Positions 1-10,026 of a stretch of 64,000 bases of DNA are shown here, piece by piece. This stretch comes from Terana coerulea. Taxonomy: Eukaryota; Basidiomycota; Agaricomycetes; Polyporales; Phanerochaetaceae. The notes below the pieces were generated by a model. It saw only the letters and a program-made list of their open reading frames with translations. It made no database searches and was not told the origin of the DNA. Location of the stretch: contig JAKOGH010000732.1 in the NCBI GenBank assembly GCA_024811115.1, forward strand, positions 62,001 through 126,000, read 5' to 3'. Numbering within the stretch: position 1 is the first letter of the stretch; each line of letters opens with the position of its first letter. Both the position numbers and the translations under genes were made by a program.

Positions 1-386
1 TGTATTCCTTGGCGATATAATGCGGAATGATACCCATCAGACAACGTACGAGCCTTTGCGCAACCTCGCGCTTCGACCGCATGGTGCGACACTATACGCC
101 TTCAGGTAATGTTGACCCTTGAATGCTCTCGGAAGCGGCCTTCGAAGCCGGGCGAATGCTATTTTAGAATGCCGTGAGGCGAAAACGAAGACGAAAGGTT
201 CGTTCGCAGCACCACAGACAGGGTGATCAATATGCTTTCATGTTCATTCTTGTTAATAAGCTGAAATGAAGCGGGGGCTTCTGTACAGATGAACTTCGAT
301 ATCGGATACTCCAACCGGACCAGTAGAGAATACATTTGAATACATCTCATTTCCGAACGAGGAAATCCTAACAGTCCAAGTGGTCG
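1..386. other. Intergenic, no gene recognised
   Basis: No convincing coding region is visible. A 63-codon minus-strand frame at 159-350 has no family resemblance and no splice context. The stretch lies downstream of the GET4 stop and probably contains its 3' UTR, and possibly the end of a gene outside the window. Confidence 0.4.
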
Positions 387-2019
387 TTAGTCCAGGCCAG
401 GCGCACCGCCCGCGGGCGCAGGCGCCGCTAGAACACGCCTCGGAGCGGGGCCTCTAGCAGGCGCGCCGCCCATCATGCTGGACAGCATGTCGGCAAGAGG
501 GTTGCCTTGCTGCGCCCGCGGCGGAGGAATGGCGAAGTACAGCTCCGCAATCTCGCTCAGAGTCTAGAGAGAAGTCCAGGATATATGTCAGCCTCAGCTT
601 GCCAGATTCTGCCACAAAAAAGAAGAGAACAGTAAACGGCTGTGCGGTGGGGCGCGCCTGGTGTTTCTGGGGGAGTTACGGAATGCACGATCGGTGACAG
701 CCGTCGGGCCCGAAGAAAAACACGTTTTTGCAGCATGGGGGTCGGGACGACGGGTGGAGCGCACAGCTCAGCGGCCCAGGGGTTCCGGCAGAAGGCGACG
801 GAAGGGACACGTACCTTGCGTACTTCTCGCGAGGCTAGAACCCCGCCTCTGCTTTGATATGTTCCGCACAGACGGACCCAGGCTTCTCTTACGGCCTTGT
901 TCTTGTCGCCCTGCGCGCGCTGGCAGGTCCGGACGGCGAGTTGCGCAAAGTTCACGAGCGGATCCGTCGTGAGAGTGATTTCGTCCTGACGACCGTCCGC
1001 CGGTTTGCCCACCGGGATGGGCGTGGGCTGCAGCGGGTGCACGAAGCCGGGGCGGGAAGCGGAAAACTGCGACACGAGGTGCGAGGAGAAGGTGCGCGCC
1101 GCCAGAATGTTACCGTTCTGCAGGTAGCTGGCATAGAAAAGGGTCAGCGACGTCCACGTTCCGTGACATGCAATGGCGGAGCGAATAGGCTCCGCTTCGA
1201 GGGGAGCACAGCAGCCTTGGGACATCTGATGCGGATGTGGGAGTGCTAAGTGGGAACACTTACGGTATCGTCCCGCGAAGCGCAAATGCCCCCGGTGCAC
1301 CACCTGTCGTCGACCATTGAACAAACATGTCGGCAAGAACTCGGGCACTGTCGCGCTTGCCAGCAGCCAAGAGGTGGCCTTCGGCAGCCTCAAACAAGCC
1401 GTCTAAGCAAGCGTCAGATTACATGTAAGCATTGCGCCCATCATCATGATTTGCAGGGGCGCACCTTTGTACAGCAGTTCGCCAATATAATGCTGCAATG
1501 CCGGGTCCCCAGACGGACAGGGTCCATGCTTCGCCGACCACCTGTTCCTCCATCAGTGTCCGACCATCGTGGCGTAAGACAGGGCAACATACGAAATGGC
1601 TCTGTCGGTGATAGTCTTCCTCCACGACCCGGAGGCTCCCGTTAACGCGATCAACTGAGTCAGTCGGCCTGGGGGTCGTAGCAAGACAAGAACGCTTGTA
1701 AGTCATTGAGTAGCGCGCCACGGCGGAAAAGATATAGCTGCCTACCTCGGCTTTCGTCATTGACCCCCTCGCCTTTGCTTTCGTAGACCTCCAGTAGGAA
1801 TAGTGTGAGATCCGTGCCACTTCCTTGTTGCCCAGCCTTCAAGAGTTCCCGGGCAGACTGGAAGAGGACGTCGATGGCCGTGTCATACTGCCCAGACTTC
1901 TGATAGCGTGCCGCAAACGTTCTGGCCTTCTGGTGTCCCTCATAGGCTTGTCCAGCGGCAATGAGCGGTAGTATGGCATTGAGTGCCTTGGACGATGAGG
2001 CAGCAGATGCTAGTGGCAT
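387..2019 (-). CDS. GET4: GET4 homolog, tail-anchored protein targeting
   Basis: GET4 acts in the cytosolic Get4-Get5 complex that hands tail-anchored proteins from Sgt2 to the Get3 ATPase for insertion into the ER. The minus strand encodes the alpha-solenoid repeat protein in several exons. The first exon (2019 to about 1755) carries the family features YEGHQKART and DLTLFLLEVYESKG. Later exons carry GPCPSGDPALQHYIGELLYK, HLLAAGKRDSARVL and LQNGNILAARTFSSHLV. The last exon (about 560-387) holds LSEIAELYF followed by a Gly/Pro/Ala-rich tail with an LADMLSSMMGG segment. All exons join in frame through GT-AG introns of about 50-60 nt, and I see no disruption. The start is the first ATG of the conserved exon. 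Known: family function. Inferred: orthology from these blocks. Confidence 0.9.
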
Positions 2020-2275
2020 CGTTGCGGGAAGAGAACTGTATTATTACAGCAAGCGCCCAAAAGCGCGCAGTGAGGAAAACAGACGCCAATCTTCGTGGCG
2101 CTTCTAAGTTCTAAGTTCTAACAAGCGTCGAAACCGACTTCAAAAAGTAATCATCCGTTGAGCAGAATGCCTCAGGAGTCAGAGACTTAGAACTATATAA
2201 GAAGCACTGAATTGATCGCATTGTGTTCAAGATGATGGCAATTTATGGTCAAAAAGGTTTGCAATCTGCATCGAA

Positions 2276-2357
2276 TGAACCCGACCCGGATTGAACGGAT
2301 GACCTTGTGGAGATCCCTTCACTGGAATCACACGCTCTACCACTGAGCTACGGGTCC
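2276..2357 (-). tRNA. tRNA, probably Trp(CCA), with short intron
   Basis: On the minus strand a cloverleaf folds. A 7-bp acceptor stem pairs GGACCCG with CGGGTTC. The D arm is GCTC/GAGC around AGTGGTA. The T arm is ATCCG-TTCAATC-CGGGT, and the discriminator is A. The anticodon loop reads TTCCAG, giving anticodon CCA. About 10 nt more than a standard tRNA lie just 3' of the anticodon, as expected for a canonical position 37/38 intron. The anticodon stem then has one A31-C39 mismatch, so the exact intron borders are not certain. An AAAAA run on the plus strand (T5 on the transcript) downstream fits a Pol III terminator. Confidence 0.65.
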
Positions 2358-2497
2358 TCATCTCTCATCTAATTTCCACTTTATAATACCAGCATACAGC
2401 CAATGAACTACCAACATTTTGTCCTTTCGTGACCTGGTCGTGACAGTGAAGGTGCTCAGTGCTCACCCCAACCATTTGGTCTCCCCCGACGTATAAG

Positions 2498-3760
2498 ATG
2501 GTCTCTGTAACGGTGTCGTCGGCGAGCAAAACGCCTCTCGCAAAGGGCTTACCGGTTGTTCTCGACTTCTCCGGCAAGTCCGCCGACTCAGTCACCGTCG
2601 CGGACGTGAAGCGTGCCTTTGCGGCCAAATATCCCAAGGTGCGCCAGACAGAGGCTCAATTGACGGGTTTTGCTGAAGACGCGGCAGTTCTACGCGTCGC
2701 GCCAGAAGCTGAGTGTGAAAGACGACAAGAAGGCGTTGGCGGACGATGCTACGCTTGCGAGTGTTGGTGTCCAGGGGAGAGCGGTGAGCTGGCCGTGAAG
2801 GATTTAGGGGCGCAGATTAGCTGGAAGACAGTATTCGTGATTGAATACGTGTGTATTTTGGTTTTTGACGCGTCCATATTCTAACGGTTCCGGAATAGAT
2901 TGGCCCGCTCATCGTACACCCGCTCATCTATCACTTCCCGAGAGTGTTCTACGGTGGCAATGTCCAGCACAGTCTCCTGCAGCAGTAAGAAGGTTGTACC
3001 TGCTCTGTGAAGCTTCAACTCAACTCGCAGGTCAGATACGTGTATGCGATGGTCATGCTGCACTTCCTTGAAGCGCGAATACGAATCCGTGTTCGTCCAT
3101 CGCTACTCGCACGGAACCATGCCATTCGCGTTTGTGTTCAGAAAGTGAGCCGCGTTTCGGTCGTTCTGCACGCAGGAGCTGCTGAACACATACTTCCACA
3201 GCTCCGCGCATTACCATATCCTCGGCGGCCTCCTTCTCGCATACGCTATCTACAGCCCAACGTACGCGAGCACGTCTTCCTACGTCCACGGTACCATCCG
3301 AGACAACCCCAAATTCTTGCTCTCGTGCGCCGCTGTCTGGCTCGTGCGTCTGTTTCCTCTTCTTCTTGTGACCGCCACCGCACTGACGTACTTCCCCAAT
3401 ATTTCAGTTCTCGGAGCTTTCGAACCTCAAAACCCACCTGACGCTCCGCGACCTGCGCCCTGCAGGCACGAAAAAGCGGGGTATTCCGCGCGGATACGGC
3501 TTTGACCTCGTGACGTGCCCCAACTACACGTTCGAGATCCTCGGCTGGCTGGTCGTATGCTTCATGACAGGCAGTTACGCGGGTAAGCTCCCTGTCTTCT
3601 CGCTGCACGCGCAACGCCTGAAGATTTTTCAGCGTGGCTGTTCCTGGTCGCAGGGACGTACTTCATGTCCATCTGGGCTATCAAGAAGCACAAGAACTAC
3701 AGGAAGGAGTTTGGACAGGAATACCCGAGGAGGAACATCTTGGTGCCCTTCGTCTGGTGA
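2498..3760 (+). CDS. TSC13: TSC13 very-long-chain enoyl-CoA reductase (two frame breaks)
   Basis: TSC13 catalyses the last, NADPH-dependent step of very-long-chain fatty acid elongation in the ER. The N-terminal exon starts MVSVTVSSASK with a ubiquitin-like segment (DVKRAFAAKYPK). The rest has the multi-spanning steroid 5-alpha-reductase-type domain: HPLIYHFPRVFYGGNVQHS, HRYSHGTMPFAFVFR, SNLKTHLTLRDLRPAGTKK, GFDLVTCPNYTFEILGW, and the C-terminal HKNYRKEFGQEYPRR ending in PFVW. Six short GT-AG introns are needed. Two indels break the frame: about 2 extra bases near 2778 (GGGGAGAGC) and one extra base near 3070 (CTTGAAG). Both flanks remain well conserved. TSC13 is essential in yeast, so sequence error is likelier than a pseudogene. 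Confidence 0.88.
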
Positions 3761-4166
3761 AATCGTCACGGCGTGCTGCGTCTGTGCCTGCTCCGCCTGT
3801 GCCCTGTTGCTCTAATATATTGCTGCTCGCACCCACACCTCACGCGAAGGTGTGCGTAAATGTTGTACCCTGTGCCCTCCGCGGAGCGCCGCCTGCATCA
3901 ACGTAGACTCACGCCGTGTCGCTTCCCGAGGGCCCGATTTGCAACCTTCGGATGGCTGTAAGGTTCAATCTATCGCGCACGCACCGCGCTCTCCCCGGTT
4001 ATTTCCCACTGTGGCTGCAGAGGCGTGCTTGTGGGTACACCCGTCATCGCCGCGATCACCGTGCACGCAAACTCAGAAATAACGCGAATTTGAATTGGGG
4101 GTGACACGCCCACACGGGCACGACAGGGACGCTGTGCCCAGCGGCTGCCTGCTACGTACGGGACTC
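3761..4166. other. 3'-3' intergenic between TSC13 and ARV1
   Basis: The two convergent genes end here. No ORF, repeat or RNA gene is supported. It should hold both 3' UTRs. Confidence 0.5.
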
Positions 4167-5574
4167 CTATGGGATGCTGTACGCGAGCCACATCTCCTCC
4201 GCCACCCGCTCGCCGCGCCCGACGCCGATGCCGGCGCCGACCCAGCCGCTCACGAGGTGCGCGAGCGCCGTCTTCACCGCCCAGCCCGCCAGGATGGTCA
4301 TGGTAGTAAACACCGGGTGGCAATCGAGCACCACTGTTGGCGCGGACGCAGCGTCAGTGCCCGGCGCGATGAGATACGGCGTGGGCGTGCACTCACCGCG
4401 AAGCCCGAACCCGGTCGCGAGCCCACCTAGGATGTTTCGGACGATCCACTCGCGGTCCAGCTTGTCGTCGTCAAACAACGTGAGCGCCTGCACCACCATG
4501 GGGTGCGTGAATATCTGGCTGGCGTTGTACTGCGGCGCCAGCGGGGGCTATGAGGCCGCCTCGGACAAGGGAGAAGCATGTGGGCGCCATATCGTGAGGA
4601 GGAAGAGGAGAAAGACTTTGTTCAAGGAGGAGTAGAGAATGGTGAGCGGGATGTGGGAGTATCTGAAACAGATCAGTCTGGATTTTCGAAAAGGCAGTTG
4701 GAGGAGCATACTTGAATTGTGCGCGCACGCCAGACGTCTGCGTGCCGTTGTCCGTGTCCGTCCACCGACCTCGCACCCAGGCGAGCACACGTAGTACCAC
4801 AAAACTAGCGAGGGTGACTCCTGCGTGGAAGCCCACCGTCTCTGCGACCAACTCAATCAGCTATGCGCCATCCACCGCGCGCCGGCTCCGTCGTGCGCGG
4901 ATATGAAGCAAAGACCGGCGTACCAATAACACAGCCGACAAGAATGCGGAAAGTAGCACTCCAGCGCGTCTTGGTTCCACTGTGTAATCTCGAGACGCGA
5001 GCCCGAGTCGGACAGCGTGCCTGGGGGCGACGCGCTGAGGTGCGTCCACCGGATAACTGTTCGGAATATTTGTGGTTTGAGCGGAATATTGAGAGATAGT
5101 GACGACACGTACAGGCGTCCGTTATTATTATAGCAGAGCCTAGCCTCAATATGTGGGTCCAGCGGTCCTGAGCAGCGGAGCTCCATAACCTCTAACACTT
5201 TCCTTGAGCGGTCGCTTTGTACTCACCCGCTCTCTCTTGCGCTCTCTTTCGACCACAGCCTCCGAGTGCGAGTCATCTCCTCCTACATTTCCCTTCGTAT
5301 CAGAGCCTCCTCGCGCCTGCGCCCCGGTTGAACAGAAGATGTCGGTACACGTCTCTCTTCAGAAGGATGAGGTCGATCCAAAGCGTGAGGACATCATGTT
5401 CAACATAGGGGTCTGCAAATGCACCGCAAGCATTCTACCGCCGCAGCATTACGAAGGCGTTCAGTGTGAGCTGAAGGTCACTGACACACTGCTCGAGTCG
5501 TAAATTGTCCTGAGAGTTGTAGACCGTGTACAGGTAAGGGTGTCGGGTGTGTGCAATTCGGTGCAGATAGGCAT
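4167..5574 (-). CDS. ARV1: ARV1 sterol/lipid homeostasis protein (frame breaks in first exons)
   Basis: ARV1 is an ER membrane protein of sterol and GPI-intermediate transport. Reading the minus strand from 5574, exon 1 begins MPICTE and gives the N-terminal zinc-binding half. Exon 2 reads NACGAFADPYVEHD and LTLWIDLILLKRDVYRHLLF, the ARV1 homology domain signature. Later exons read WTHILRLGSAIIITDAFIRW and a hydrophobic stretch. The last exons read TLFDDDKLDREWIVRNILGG and then VLDCHPVFTTMTILAGWAVK, ending in YSIP. About six introns are required. Single-base indels are apparent near 5557 and 5536 in exon 1 and near 5318 in exon 2; both sides of each break keep the family sequence. The divergent neighbour lies 335 bp upstream. 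Confidence 0.82.
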
Positions 5575-5909
5575 CAGCTCGGGCGGAGGGTGTCGGCTGA
5601 GTGGCTGAGTAGTGGAGCTAGGCGTAAAACATAGGACTCAAGTCCAGAATCGCCTGTGCAGACGAGTACCGTGACGGAGGTTGCAGAGAGTTTGGCACGC
5701 CGCAGAAGGCGGAAACGGCCTCGGCTTATGTAATCAGTCGCAAACGCCGGGAACTCGGCGCGTTAGATCACGCCGCTCGCCGCCTCCGCCTCTCCGACTT
5801 GCATCCGACCATGTCCGTCCGTCTCTGGGCACGTTGAGGTGAAAAATAACCACCACAATCTCTCAGAACTTCCCCATCATCTGCCTTTATCTTTGCAAAC
5901 TCTACGACG
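5575..5909. promoter_or_regulatory. Shared head-to-head promoter region
   Basis: This 335-bp gap separates the divergent starts of ARV1 (-) and the GGQ peptidyl-tRNA hydrolase (+), so it must contain both promoters. No clear TATA box is visible. CT-rich stretches sit just upstream of the plus-strand gene. Confidence 0.45.
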
Positions 5910-6962
5910 ATGTTGCACTTTGGTACACTTGCCAGACCAACGTTCCGACATGCTCAGCTGCGCTCTGCGCCCCGATGGATGAGTAGCCAAAGTGTCCCTC
6001 GCCCACCAGAGCTGTCTAGACTGGAGTCGCCGGAGGAAAATAACAGGGCCCGAGCGTGGATTGACAGTTTCAAGACAACGTCGATACCGAAGGAATATGT
6101 CGAGATGAGCTACTCGAGGAGCTCAGGGCCAGGCGGGCAGGTCTCTTCCTGCCGTCTTGATTTTGTTGTCCTGGGGCTGATCAGCCCACTGCAGAACGTG
6201 AACAAGGTGAACACGAAGGCGACGCTGCGCTGCTCGCTGTACGCCAAGTGGATACCGGCATGGTCCCGGGAGGGCTTGAAACGTACGGTCAGTGTACCGC
6301 AGTCCAGCAGCCAAACCTTTTCATTAACGTGTGGCGTTAGCCTTCGTACGTCGCCTCGAGCGAGAGCCTGCTGATGACGAGCACGGTGCACCGGTCCCAG
6401 GCGCAGAACGTGGCCGAGTGTCTGTCCAAGGTGAGTGGCTCTCCGCGTCGATGACGTCGTGCGACCGCCGTCCGCTGTGCCGTCGTCCGAGAGCTCCTAT
6501 CGCAATTAAAAACCGTCGGCGTAACTGACGCCGGCCTTTGTATTCCGCTAGCTCCATGCCCTCATCCTCAAGGCATCCTCGTCCGCTCTCGTCACCGCGC
6601 CCTCGGAGGAACAAAAGGAGCGCGTGATCAAGTTCGAGGAGCGCGACAAAGCGCGCCGCAGGCAGGTGAAGCAACACAGGAGCGCAGTGAAGCGGTTTCG
6701 AGCAGGAGGCGGGGGTGGGACTAGACTGCAGCCGTGCGTGGTTCTGGTGCCTGACTATTTCGTCAATTCAGGTACCATATCGGGTACAGTTGCGGACAAG
6801 CAAACACGACCAACCTTATTGAGCGCCAACCCGAATTATTTAGGCCAAACTGAGTGCAAAATCAGACTCGGAGAGACGAAAGGAGTCGATTGGCACCCTA
6901 CCGAAGTTTTCCCACGAGAAATGGGTACCGGCCAAATTTTGACCCATTTCTGTGCTTCCTAA
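5910..6962 (+). CDS. Mitochondrial GGQ-domain peptidyl-tRNA hydrolase (ICT1/Pth4-like)
   Basis: This is a class I release-factor-like protein that frees stalled peptidyl-tRNA on mitochondrial ribosomes. The N-terminus (MLHFGTLARPTFRH, Arg-rich with few acids) looks like a mitochondrial presequence. The catalytic motif is SRSSGPGGQ followed, after an intron at about 6143-6196, by NVNKVNTKATLRC. Next come SYVASSESLLMTSTVHRSQA and AECLSKLHALILKASS, then a basic tail (KFEERDKARRRQVKQHRSAV). The frame stays open about 80 codons past the expected basic C-terminus, into a region of repeated GGTACC-type motifs. The annotated stop at 6960-6962 may therefore be read-through into inserted DNA. The yeast counterpart is the YOL114C/PTH4 product. 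Confidence 0.82.
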
Positions 6963-7256
6963 GGTGCTGGGAGGCCGGGAGGTACCCCATTCGGTCAGAA
7001 TTGAGTTGATACATACCCTCAGGTTGCGCATCAACGCGACAGAAGGCAGCATCACGACGGTTTCGGACATTTCTGATGCTTTCTGACGATGCAAAGTGGG
7101 CGCTTCGGGCAAAATTACCCTATCCGGTAGGCCTAACGGCTCGATAGAATTTTTGTCCTTGACGGCATCATACCCAGATTCACGAGAGGATTATTTTCCG
7201 CATTTTCCCGTGATTTGATTAATGATTTCTGGGTACCGGCGAAATTTTCGGGTACT
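6770..7256. repeat. Degenerate repeat tract with GGGTACC motifs
   Basis: GGTACC or GGGTAC cores occur near 6772, 6786, 6922, 6984, 7231 and 7250. Two longer related blocks are GGGTACCGGCCAAATTTT near 6922 and GGGTACCGGCGAAATTTT near 7231, both ending in a G-rich run. No ORF is shared with flanking genes. It looks like the remnant of an inserted element, but I find no clean terminal repeats or target duplication. Confidence 0.35.
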
Positions 7257-7733
7257 TTTTCTCAGAAGTCCGAATTAAGAGATTCCGCTCGTACCATTCT
7301 GCTCCCATAGCCTCAAAGAGCTCGTTTCTGAGGTCAAACTAACTTTCTGTGAAATGTCGGCGTCTGGGAAATTCGCGCTCTCTGCGGCGTCAAATTGGTT
7401 GTGTTTGCCTGTCCGCAACTGTATGTGCCAGAGGCGTGTGATGGTGGCTGGTACATAGTGGAGCAACAACTACTTTTGCGGTTTCACAGTCCGCGGTCTC
7501 TTGTCCTTTCGGTGCGATATTCACCAGACGGTCCCACGACACGACCCACGGACGCACTAGACCACGACGAAGCGGCGACCATTCCGAGCAAGGGCCCACT
7601 CTGCCATGCATAATATGACGCCAGGTCTGGGAGATCGCCTTCCCCGCCGTCCCTGTCGCGTAGGCTCCCTACATAGGCCTCGACGTCCGCTGGGTTCCTT
7701 CTCGACAACCCCCTCCTCTCCCTGCCACCCGCC

Positions 7734-8840
7734 ATGGGCCGCTTCTCCCGCCAAAACGCCAACACAGGCCCCAAAGCCGGGCGTGTTCGCGACGCTCAAG
7801 GACGACCTGTACGCGTCGCTGCTCGAGTTCATCGGGACGACGACGTTCCTGACGCTCGCCTTCGGCGGCGTGCAGGCCGCGGCCGCGGAGACCGCGAGCG
7901 GGAGCACGGGCCTGACGGGCACGGGCGTGAACCAGGTCATGTACGTCTCGCTCTCGTTCGGCTTCGCGCTGCTCGTCTCCGCCTGGCTCTTCTTCCGCGT
8001 CACCGGCGGCCTGTTCAACCCAAACGTCACGACCTCGCTCCTCCTCGTCGGCATCATCGGCCCCGTCCGCTTCGTGCTCTACTGCATCGCGCAGCTTGCG
8101 GGCGGCATTGCCGCCGCGGCGCTGGTGCTCGCGCTGACACCAGGCCCCGTGTCATTCAAGTGCGTACACCAGCTGTCAGTCCCCTTTCGCACACTGACGC
8201 CGCACCCAGCACGTCGCTTGCCACCGGCATCAACCCCGCGCAGGGTGTGTTCATGGAGACGTTCGTGACCGCGTGCCTCTGCTTCTCCGTGCTCATGCTG
8301 GCGGGCGAGAAGCACATCGCGACGCCCTTCGCACCGGTGCGTATCTGCCCACCATCTGTGTTACAGCTGCTCATCTCCGCCGCAGGTCGGCATCGGCCTC
8401 ACGCTCTTCGTGTGCGAGCTGTTCAGCGTGTATTACACCGGCGGCGCCCTCAACACCGCACGCGCCTTCGGCCCCGCCGTCGTCAGCGGCTTCCCGCACG
8501 GGACGCACTGGGTGGTACGTGCACCCTCCCGCACTCTCATCTGCTCGCACTCACCCGACGCACAGTACTGGGTCGGCGATGGCCTCGGCTCGCTCGTCGC
8601 CGCTGCACTGTACGCCACACTCAAACAGTATGTATCTTCATATCCTCGTACACGCGTATGGCGGGATCGCTGACACCGGGCGTGCGCCGCAGCTACCGCT
8701 ACTGGCGGCTCAACCCCGGCCAGGACACGATGGACGTCCGCCAGTCCCCGCCAGACCCGATCGAGAACGTGCGCTCGCAGCTGGGCAACGAGCCCAAGGA
8801 GGGCGGCGCAGACCGCCGGCCGAACGACAGCCCTGTATAG
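7734..8840 (+). CDS. Aquaporin (MIP family) with NPN/NTA motifs
   Basis: This is a six-helix water or small-solute channel of the plasma or vacuolar membrane. Visible blocks are LLEFIGTTTFLTLAFGG, VTGGLFNPNVTTSLLLVG (first half-helix motif NPN), FMETFVTACLCFSVLMLAGE, GGALNTARAFGPAVVSGF (second motif NTA), HWVYWVGDGLGSLVAAALY and a hydrophilic C-tail YRYWRLNPGQDTMDV. Four introns join the exons in frame. The start chosen is ATG 7734 (MGRFSRQNANTGPKAG), which has a good context (CCGCCATGG). It is out of frame with the body by one extra G near 7779-7781; removing it joins KAG to VFATLKDDL. If the sequence is exact, an upstream in-frame ATG at 7606 or 7615 would be used. Basidiomycete orthodox aquaporins often depart from canonical NPA. 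Confidence 0.85.
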   Translation: MGRFSRQNANTGPKAGRVRDAQGRPVRVAARVHRDDDVPDARLRRRAGRGRGDREREHGPDGHGREPGHVRLALVRLRAARLRLALLPRHRRPVQPKRHDLAPPRRHHRPRPLRALLHRAACGRHCRRGAGARADTRPRVIQVRTPAVSPLSHTDAAPSTSLATGINPAQGVFMETFVTACLCFSVLMLAGEKHIATPFAPVRICPPSVLQLLISAAGRHRPHALRVRAVQRVLHRRRPQHRTRLRPRRRQRLPARDALGGTCTLPHSHLLALTRRTVLGRRWPRLARRRCTVRHTQTVCIFISSYTRMAGSLTPGVRRSYRYWRLNPGQDTMDVRQSPPDPIENVRSQLGNEPKEGGADRRPNDSPV

Positions 8841-9230
8841 AGCGTGCGTTTATCAAGCATGCCCAGGGCCTCCGATAGAGCATAGTTCACGACGGACGAT
8901 TGTTGCATGATACTTACACGGACGATATCGCTGCCATACACGCTTATTCCCATAAAGTAGCTTACAACGCTTAATATTGCATGTATCACACATTTACAGG
9001 GACCCACATGTATTTACTCACTTGACATCTATCCATCTTCTCGTTGGGATCCGCACTGGACACTCAGGACAAGACGAGTACAGATCATCCCGTGATGACA
9101 ACGAACCTACTTGACTTGCCATTTCCCTATGCTCCACGTGCAGGCGAAGTGGTCGACAGGATTTTAGCAATGGAGCACTCAACATCGAACAGCAAGCACG
9201 CGCAATCCAACTGATGAAACAATGCCAAAC
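8841..9230. other. Intergenic between aquaporin and snoRNA host transcript
   Basis: This lies between convergent transcripts. No coding region is supported; the frames present are short and unrelated. Confidence 0.4.
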
Positions 9231-9562
9231 GTCATTCAATATTGCGCAAAACGTCAACTACAATACAAGCAAAGTACACTAGGGCCGACATCAGTCTCCA
9301 ACCTGGAAACAAAGTGTAAGCATCGTGAACGAAGGGGTGTGACTGGGAGTCGGAGGTGTTCAGAGAGGGGTTGTATACAATCAAAGCTCGGAGAAGCTCA
9401 GAAACAGCTTCTAGTTGATATTTGAGAACAAATCATCGTGACCGGAGGTGCAGGGGACTGAAGACGGAGAGGAGAAGAAACACACCATGAGTGGGAACCG
9501 GTATGTCTGGAGGAAAGTGGATTAGTATCGAGTATGACGATGACAGAGCGACGAAAGAAGGA

Positions 9563-9646
9563 TCAGATGGGGTTGCCCGAGGTTATTGAGCTGTGGCGGG
9601 CACTTTCGGCAGTAATGTTACGAAGACCGTCGTGATAAAACATCAT
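9563..9646 (-). ncRNA. Candidate box C/D snoRNA, target unknown (host intron 4)
   Basis: In host intron 4 (9675-9507), a C-box-like ATGATGT is the complement of 9640-9646 and a D box CTGA the complement of 9563-9566. The D box is 56 nt from the 3' splice site, the same spacing as in the three recognised neighbours. The guide segment before the D box reads CTCGGGCAACCCCAT. I could not match it to a remembered rRNA or U6 segment, and no good terminal stem is seen. It may be an orphan or lineage-specific snoRNA. Confidence 0.4.
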
Positions 9647-9787
9647 TGTAGGGGGGCGATGATGAGGATACTCACGTTCTACGCCAGACGGCACGAGATG
9701 GTATTCGCCGGTATGCAGGCACGGTGCCGCAAAGTCTGAGACCTGAGAGGGATGTTAGCGAAAGAACAGACGTTACGACGGATGAAG

Positions 9788-9886
9788 GTGCTCAGAGTAT
9801 AAAAATACAGCCTTGGAAATGTCGTCACGAGCCCCCAGACCGTAGTCTGGGGTCAGGCGGTAATTCCTCGTGTCACATCACGGCGA
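9788..9886 (-). ncRNA. snR77: Box C/D snoRNA, snR77-like (18S Um578 guide), host intron 3
   Basis: The C box GTGATGT is the complement of 9875-9881, the D' box CTGA of 9853-9856 and the D box CTGA of 9792-9795. The 11 nt before D' read GGAATTACCGC, fully complementary to the universally conserved 18S segment GCGGTAATTCC. The fifth base upstream of D' pairs with the U of GCGGU, the site methylated by yeast snR77 (Um578; human SNORD65 site). Between D' and C' lies a perfect 8-bp hairpin (CCCCAGAC/GTCTGGGG, loop 4). The second guide, before D, has no obvious rRNA target. The D box is 49 nt from the 3' splice site. Confidence 0.82.
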
Positions 9887-10026
9887 CAATAGACTGGAAG
9901 GGAACACCGACTTACGTGTAAGGGAGAGACGTCGAGATGCTTGTGTTAGTGCGTCAATTCATCATGCAGCATACAACCTGGAGGGGGTATTAGCGATGGT
10001 TGAGGAGAAGAGTTGGCAAGAAGGGG

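Noticed and set aside
557..1393. 278-codon minus-strand ORF taken as a single-exon protein
   Set aside because: It reads through two GET4 introns and out of frame at its ends; only part of it is GET4 exon.
9410..9742. Protein-coding interpretation of host exons 4-6
   Set aside because: An open frame exists through the splices but has no ATG, and exon 3 has stops in all three frames. The snoRNA-bearing introns explain the locus better.
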